A DNA stretch of 64,000 nt, taken from Galeopsis tetrahit (taxonomy: Eukaryota; Streptophyta; Magnoliopsida; Lamiales; Lamiaceae). Below, piece by piece: positions 57,591-64,000 of the stretch. Position numbers and translations under genes: made by a program. The first letter of the stretch is position 1, and the number at the start of each line of letters is the position of its first letter. The DNA lies in the NCBI GenBank assembly GCA_963675135.1, contig OY776119.1:76439727-76503726 (forward strand), written 5' to 3'. The notes below the pieces were generated by a model. That model worked only from the letters and a program-made list of their open reading frames with translations. It searched no databases and was not told where the DNA came from.

Positions 57591-60500
57591 TCAGTGTTGA
57601 GGCAAAGCCGGTCTTTTTTCCAACATCTCATAATGAAGAACAAAATTGTCCTGCATACGTTTATACACCCAGTTCAGTATCGTTAATCAAATCAAACCCC
57701 GTTAGATTTCATAACCAAATGCAACAAACCTTGCGAATTGTCTCCCATGTATTTGGATCGAAAGAGATGTAAGAACCTCTCTCGTAAGTGCTCGTCTTTA
57801 CAAGAGGCTCCATGTTAGTGACTCTCATAAACCATGCCCGCTGCTCCTTGTGATAGAACCAGCCTCTATTATATCTGAGTGTTGAGATTTTGCATAACAG
57901 AAAAATTAAAAAGAATGCAAAAAAGGGACACAAAAACATATAAATAAGCATAGTAGTTGTAAAGACAACGTACAATTCATTTGCCGCATATAATTGGGCT
58001 TCATCCTTTGGCATACTGCATAAAATCAACAAGATATTAAGTACTGTTTGCAAAAACGGAATTGAAGTAATAACTGACGTGTAAAGCAAGGCTCACCTAT
58101 AGAAAATATAAAACAGTGTGTCTAATTGGAACTTTGAGAAGTATGCTTGCTGCAGCAAAGACAACACATTTCAGGAAAAAGAAATGACTACAAATCTAAA
58201 GCGGGCTACATTAAGACAACAAACAAAAAGGCTCACGCTTAGAGGAGGCGGATTTTTAGCATGATAACATTGTGGCACAGTGAACTCTGGATCACCCTTA
58301 GCAGGCTCGTCTGACCACGGGGAACCAAACATTTTGTGGAGATTTTCAGTAGAATTTAAATTCAATCCGAGGGTAGTTAGGTCAATTCCAAGTGCAAGAG
58401 ATGTCAAATCGGGATCACTCATTCTTATCACACTTAACAAACCACGCAAACCAAATTGGTCAGAAGCTGTCTGAGCAGATTGAATGGGCTTCGCTCCTTG
58501 ATCCCTAAAGGGTTGACCAACGGGAGATATTGGTTGAAGGCGGAATTGGGATTGATTCTGATGCTGTTGATATTGTTGTAAAACCTGCTCGTATGACCCT
58601 ATACCAGATACTGAACTCGGGCTGTTCAGAGGTCGCAGTCCCATCCCTGGGGGTCCACTGCTCTGAATCATATTTAAGGAAACAAGTACATAACAAACAT
58701 TAGACATAAGATCCATATCATAAGCACTACAGGAATCATGATTTTAAAAAAAAAAAAACAGTCGGCTTCCACATTCTGCTGGAGGACATTCCAAACTTTG
58801 ATTTTAAGTTCATAGACTATTAGGTATTTGTAAAGCATGATTAGCTGGAGGACATTCCAAACTTTGATTACTAACGGGATCTCATAGAGAATGAAATTTT
58901 GTAATATCCCTGAATAAAGAAAAAAAAATGGTGGTGATCAAGCGCAGGGTGACAGATGATACATGAGAGAACAAAGGATAACAATGTAAGGAGGCGCATG
59001 CTACAAAATTCTTCAATGGGAATGGTAAGGAGAATGAACATGAGTAATTATTGTGATTGATTAAAATAAAAGATGATCAATTCACCTTCATCATGCTTCG
59101 GATAGGATAATGAGACTCAAAATAAGTTGATCATTATCCCATTTTGATTAACTACCCCACCTCCTACAATCATTTCTCCTCAATCATTCCACTATTCATC
59201 AACCAACAATCCTTTTTAGTCCGCACTTACACTAACAATGTAACCATCATTCTCATTGCAATTCACTATTAAAGGATTCGCATATCATTCCCATTAATAA
59301 TTTGAATCAAGCGCCCCCAAAGATTGTTATTTGAGTTCTATACATTACAGTTGCCTTGCATATTTTATTTGGAAGATCACATTCGACCTTGTATAAACAA
59401 TGATAACAACAATATGATTGAGAAGTATGTAGTTTGTCGTAGCACACCTGTGAATGGTAATTTGAATGGGATGATGGAAACAACTCTGAACCGTGTACAT
59501 GGAGTAGATCTTGGTTATTTATATTTGAAAAATGGCCACCACTGCCACTTGCTGATGGATTATGTTGCTGCTGTGGCCGATGAGATGAGAACGTTGCACC
59601 CAAATTGAAACTAGCAGACCGTCCCATCTGCATTTTTAAAATCAGGAAGACTGAGAAAGACTATAGAATCAGAGAAACTATGTATGCTACTTAAACAATA
59701 AATCCTTACAGAAAAATGTTGAGGCTGCATCATAGAAACATTACTATCATGAATTTGTTGTTCTTTCTGGTGCATGTCCATTCCGTAATCAGCATTGCCA
59801 CCTGCAAAAGGAGTACTTCATTGTAAACTATAATGACTAAAGGACCAGAATGATGCACATTAATATATGAAGTCTCTTAAGCAAGATTCTAAATGGCACA
59901 TGAGGCAACAAAGCACAGATAAGAATCAATTGCAAAGTCAAGATTCTTTCTCGCCAAGTTGTAAGAACAATGGACAAACAAGATGAATCTTTCAAAACTA
60001 ACCACAATATATCCAATGCACTAACATGAATCCAATATGATCAAATTCAACAAATTAACTTAATATGACGCGGATATGAATATACAAAATACCATTATGA
60101 TCAAACAACGAAGAAAAGTTGAGAAAATAGCAAAGTGAGCACACATAATAGCAGTACCATAATATATTATAGGGATAATGTACAATTTGGACTCTGAATT
60201 ATTGTCTTGGGGACCCTGAATTATTTTTTGGTACAAATAAACCCTCCAACTTTTAAAGTCAAAACAAATAAGACATCCTTGCCTCATTTTATTAGTTGGA
60301 GGGAGGGCCTCCTTGCCTCATTTCATTAGTTGAAGGGCGTATTTAATTGATTTTAAAAGTTGGATGTTTATATGAACCAAAAAAATATTCAAGGTCCAAT
60401 TTATACCCAAGACAATAATTCAGGGGCCAACTTGTACCTAATCCCTATATTATTTCAACCATGCTGCTGGTTCCAGCAGTGTTGTTAAAACCCCTGCCTA

Positions 60501-63428
60501 GGCATTGGACTACATTAACCACCTCCACCATCAGCACCTCCTAACCCAGCCCATGACATGTATAGGTGCTACCGATTACCAGTTTTTATCCGAATTTGAA
60601 AATATGACAAAGCAATTTGAATGTTTATAGAGCTCGGCAAATATGACATTTTTTTGAATTTGAAACAAAACCTCTTCGGCTTAACTCTCCAGGATACCCT
60701 CTCTCCAATACAAATTTTGACAAAGCAATAGTGTACAGTTAAAGAGAAGCATAGTAATAGCACATTGAAGGATATGCATTACGATTTTTAAAACTTTGAT
60801 ATGCTAGCTATTCTGATACCAGAAATAAAAAAGGTCAAATAATCAGATAAGATAGAGTAACATAGAATACAATAAGCACCTTTAAATCCAGGTAAGGCTG
60901 GAAAATCTTCATTCTGAATACTGAACTCCTGATTTTGTTGAACAATAGGGCTAAGACCTTGTTTTCGCAATGAACCTGCAACAATTTAAAATGTTATACT
61001 TCTTTCAGCAGAAAGAGAAGCACCTGCAGAAGTCTTTCAGAAAAAGACCAGACTCATAGTTACCTATCTGTCCTTGAGAGCCTCCAGAAGAATTGGGACG
61101 ACTAGTCAGTTGAGGGAAATCGTTTATATCAAAAGCAGCACCATCATTGGAATTCATGTCATTAAGCATGCCCATACTAGTAAGGCTATTCATATTCTGA
61201 ACATGGTTTTGAGATAAGTGGCCACCGGAAGGAGGGTAGGAATTGCCTAACATTGATAATACCTGCGGAGAAGCTGAACAGTAGAAACTCCCATATCATT
61301 TCAGAACTTAAACCCTCAACAAGCACAATTTACTAAGTGTATATCAGTCATCTCAGTCTCGAAGTATTTAAATGATGAAAAACTGCAATCACATCCAGAA
61401 CAAGTATAATAATTTCTTTAGCAAGAAACATATATGCATGGGGCAGGATTATTCTTCTCTGGGAAAGCTCGGACTTATGAAATAAAAAAACCAACACTAT
61501 CCTTTAAGAAACAGAGAGCTCCTAATATAAACAGAAGATAGCAACAGTAAATTCTGCATAACTTCAGTTTGCACACACTAAGTTAACACTCAAATCATAT
61601 TCCTCCAAGGTCCCCTCAGGATAAAGAAGAAATGCAATATAAATGAGCTAGTATATATTTCAATAACCCAAGGCTCCAAATTTATTTTCAATGACAGTGA
61701 AGTTTTTCTTTCTTGTCGATCAAGAGAACAGGTGGAAACACAGCTATTTTCAGACAATCTCAAGGAAACCAAAATATAACAGTTACATGCAAAAGAATGG
61801 AAAGAACATTTTGATTATCAATCTCGAGAAATTAAAGCAGACAGACGAAAATCCAGAAAGCAAGCTGAAAGATCAAATTAAAATTAGGTATGTTGATGAA
61901 TTAGCGTACAAACGGAATAACAAAAAAAAAAAACCAAAAGCAGGATTAAAGAAAATCATTGTAAATATGCCATAATGAGAGAAGAACAGTGGACCAAGAA
62001 TGGCTGGGTACGATTAGTAGGCTGCTACTGCTACCAGAAACTGCTCAATTTTCAAATGAGATGATATGCTCTATCCTAAATCCAAACAAAGTCCATTCGA
62101 CCAGTGATTTTTTCAAAGTCGGATTTTAATTCACTTTCTAAATGCACCAGCATGGTTAAAAGCTGGCGTGAATTGGGACATGTGTTGTCTGGATAGTGGG
62201 CCATTTATTATGGATAAGTTTCATGTTATCTCAAACTGAAGAACTGAAAAACTATTGGAAAGCATTCAAAATTTATAAATTATAAGAGAGAATGAAAGAA
62301 AATATATGCATAAAGATAACTAGAAGTATATTAGTATGACTAATGGCCAAGTGAAAAAACAAGAGGTAAATTACAATTCGAATTGAAAAATAGCAATTTT
62401 TGTAACCACTTGTTAGCAGCAGAAAACTACCATTGCATGGTATGTTACCTTGTTGAAGCACACTACCCATCAGCCTATTCTGTCCTTGCACATTTAGATT
62501 TCCAGAACCACTATTGCCAGATAAATTTAGGCGAGAAGGTAGCCCAGGCACAGATAGCCCTCCACCTGAGTTAATATTCCTGCCAATGTTCCCCCCACCA
62601 ACTATATTACCCATTGAGCTTGTAATACGTGGCCCAACATTTCCTAGAGCAGGCGACACACCCAAACCTGGAACAGACGACCGATTACCAATTCCGGCAG
62701 ACGTTGGGAGAATCCCAGGGATTGAACCACCAACTCCGTTAGTGTTACTACTGTACCCTTGGTTACCAATGACACTCATACCACCTCTACTTGCCATCCC
62801 TGAATGGTGTGCATTGCTGTGAGATATCTGCAAAAAAAATATATATATATATTAAATAATACAATGGTAGCAGTTAAGCATAAGTAATAACTATGACCAA
62901 ACGCATCAGCACATAACAGGTACACCTTGCAGAAGGTTCAACACCAAAAGCAATTCCGAGATTATAATCATATATACAAGATGTATTTCATCAGACTTCC
63001 AAATGTACCCCAAGGTGTATATATATATAGGCATCTCACATGCATAATTAGAGATGAAAATCACACCTGTGAAAGACCAACTGGAAGGTTATTTGAAGCA
63101 AAACGTCCAGTAGAAAGGTTGCCAGCAGCTTGCTGCATCCCACTCGATGCAATGTTATTGATTGCCGTACTTCTTGATCCAAGTCCACCTGGCATGTTTG
63201 GAACATTGAAGTTTCCATGAAGATTATGCAGTCCTTGCATATTTCCTGCAAAAATCAAGCTTTATATAACAGGTATTTAGACAAAAAAAAAAGTAGCTTA
63301 ATCATAACAATAAACAACTTACCAGTGTGATGGAAAACTGGAGAACCAGCACCAGACTGGGCAGGAAAAGATGAAGAAAATGAGCGTCCTGTGTTGTCAG
63401 GAAGACTCGAAGAAGATCCGTTCAGTGA
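57591..63428 (-). CDS. NOT2: CCR4-NOT complex subunit NOT2 (VIP2-like), N-terminal tip off window
   Basis: Scaffold subunit of the CCR4-NOT complex, acting in mRNA deadenylation and transcription; in Arabidopsis the NOT2/VIP2 proteins also contact the microRNA machinery and Agrobacterium VirE2-interacting pathways. Exons in coding order: 63428-63323, 63245-63067, 62827-62449, 61273-61064, 60975-60880, 59801-59710, 59627-59448, 58662-58237, 58149-58097, 58015-57974, 57874-57730, 57650-57591. They total 1968 bases in frame: 655 residues plus stop. The first 400 residues are Ser/Gly/Asn-rich (SIPGILPTSAGIGNRSSVPG, FDINDFPQLTSRP, EFSIQNEDFPALPGFKG), then Gln-rich. The NOT2/3/5 domain spans about residue 485 to the end (DPDLTSLALGIDLTTLGLNL, YSMPKDEAQLYAANELYNRG). 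It opens at SLNGSSSSLPDN, so only a few N-terminal residues are missing. Confidence 0.94.
60171..60446. mobile_element. MITE in NOT2 intron
   Basis: 276 bp in the intron between 59801 and 60880. Inverted ends AGGGATAATGTACAATTTGG and CCAACTTGTACCTAATCCCT continue inward through GAATTATTGTCTTGGG and CCCAAGACAATAATTC. The direct repeat ATATTAT flanks both sides (60164-60170 and 60447-60453). The superfamily is uncertain; a 7-8 bp duplication would suit hAT. Confidence 0.75.
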
Positions 63429-64000
63429 CTGCAGTGATTTTGTGAATGAATTAACAGATACTAATATGAGTACATGTACAGGTCAACCATTCATCTATAT
63501 CAAGTATGTTGTATGATCCAGGCAGATGATTGCCACTGCTTAAATACAAGAAATATAATGCAATCATGATAACGGGGAACACGTCTGATAAATCATATTC
63601 AGCATCTCCGTGGAAAGGCAAAGTGTACAAAAGCATTACACTATCTTCAGCATAATCATTGGAATATAGGAACTGTTAAGCACAAAACTCTGAAAATAAA
63701 TGGAAAGAAAAACACATACTACAATAGGTTTCAAGTTTTAAGTGTTGATTGTATAAGTACAGTGATAATAATTATTTACACCAAAACTTCAGTCCATTAT
63801 CAGAGAAAAGAATGTTTATGCGGTGTTCTCCCAATTAAGATGTCATACCTTAAGGGATTTACATATCTACACCCAGTCTAACAGAGTCAGGACTTCAATT
63901 TACGAAACTAAACTTTTCCACACTCCCCCTTAAGGGATTTCTCAATGCCTTATGGCAAGTTTAAGCTGAAAAGAAGCTATTATGAAGTGGTGAACATCTT
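63429..64000 (-). other. NOT2 first intron or upstream region
   Basis: The exon at 63428 begins after a good acceptor (minus strand CACTGCAG). The rest of the window contains no convincing start exon, so this is interpreted as the intron after a short first coding exon lying beyond position 64000. The plus-strand words CACTCCCCCTTAAGGGATTT near 63921 are unexplained. Confidence 0.5.

Overview
This is nuclear DNA from a flowering plant, most likely a eudicot. Two conserved, intron-rich housekeeping genes occupy the right quarter. The left three quarters are nested LTR retrotransposons, a hAT DNA transposon, MITEs and decayed gene fragments. Asterid or Lamiales-type origin is only a guess from overall texture. 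No bacterial, organellar, tRNA or rRNA gene was recognised.

Layout. 1-5884: right part of a minus-strand Gypsy element (Athila/Tat-like) with gag and protease but no visible RT or integrase. Its 5' LTR is 4295-5884 with an Asp-tRNA primer site beside it. It is inserted in a DUF247 (UPF0481) gene fragment that resumes at 5885; a second uninterrupted copy of this fragment lies at 30580-31390. 6480-9776 and 28287-29740: three copies (A, B, C) of an unrecognised locus. Each has a longer minus-strand reading frame facing a shorter plus-strand relative of the same protein. 9777-28286: a hAT transposon with an 8-bp target duplication and a broken transposase. It is split 16 bp from its left tip by a complete 13.4-kb Copia/Sirevirus-like element (9793-23215; two 1308-bp LTRs; 5-bp duplication CACCG), and also carries a Tourist-like MITE. 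31391-43405: Copia-type LTR fragments nested in each other, interrupted by a second Copia element (33267-41413; LTRs of 1494 and 1488 bp; duplication ATATA) whose pol is mostly deleted. 42478-46740: Tourist- and Stowaway-like MITEs, some nested, and a GAAAAGTG minisatellite.

47608-55395 (+): a complete 20-exon gene for the E3 UFM1-protein ligase UFL1. The exon joins keep frame throughout and give 823 residues. 57591-63428 (-): twelve exons of the CCR4-NOT subunit NOT2 (VIP2-like), 655 residues, lacking only a very short N-terminus that probably lies off the right edge. The two genes converge tail to tail with about 2.2 kb between them, and both carry MITEs in introns. They act in separate processes (ufmylation; mRNA deadenylation and transcription), so their adjacency is taken as positional.

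All retroelement proteins seen are broken. The first Copia has several in-frame stops, a YVDD-to-YVDG change in RT, and a frameshift in a four-unit GACTC repeat within an extra ORF pair downstream of pol. The most unusual material is the threefold head-to-head cassette, the post-pol ORFs of the first Copia, and the depth of nesting.
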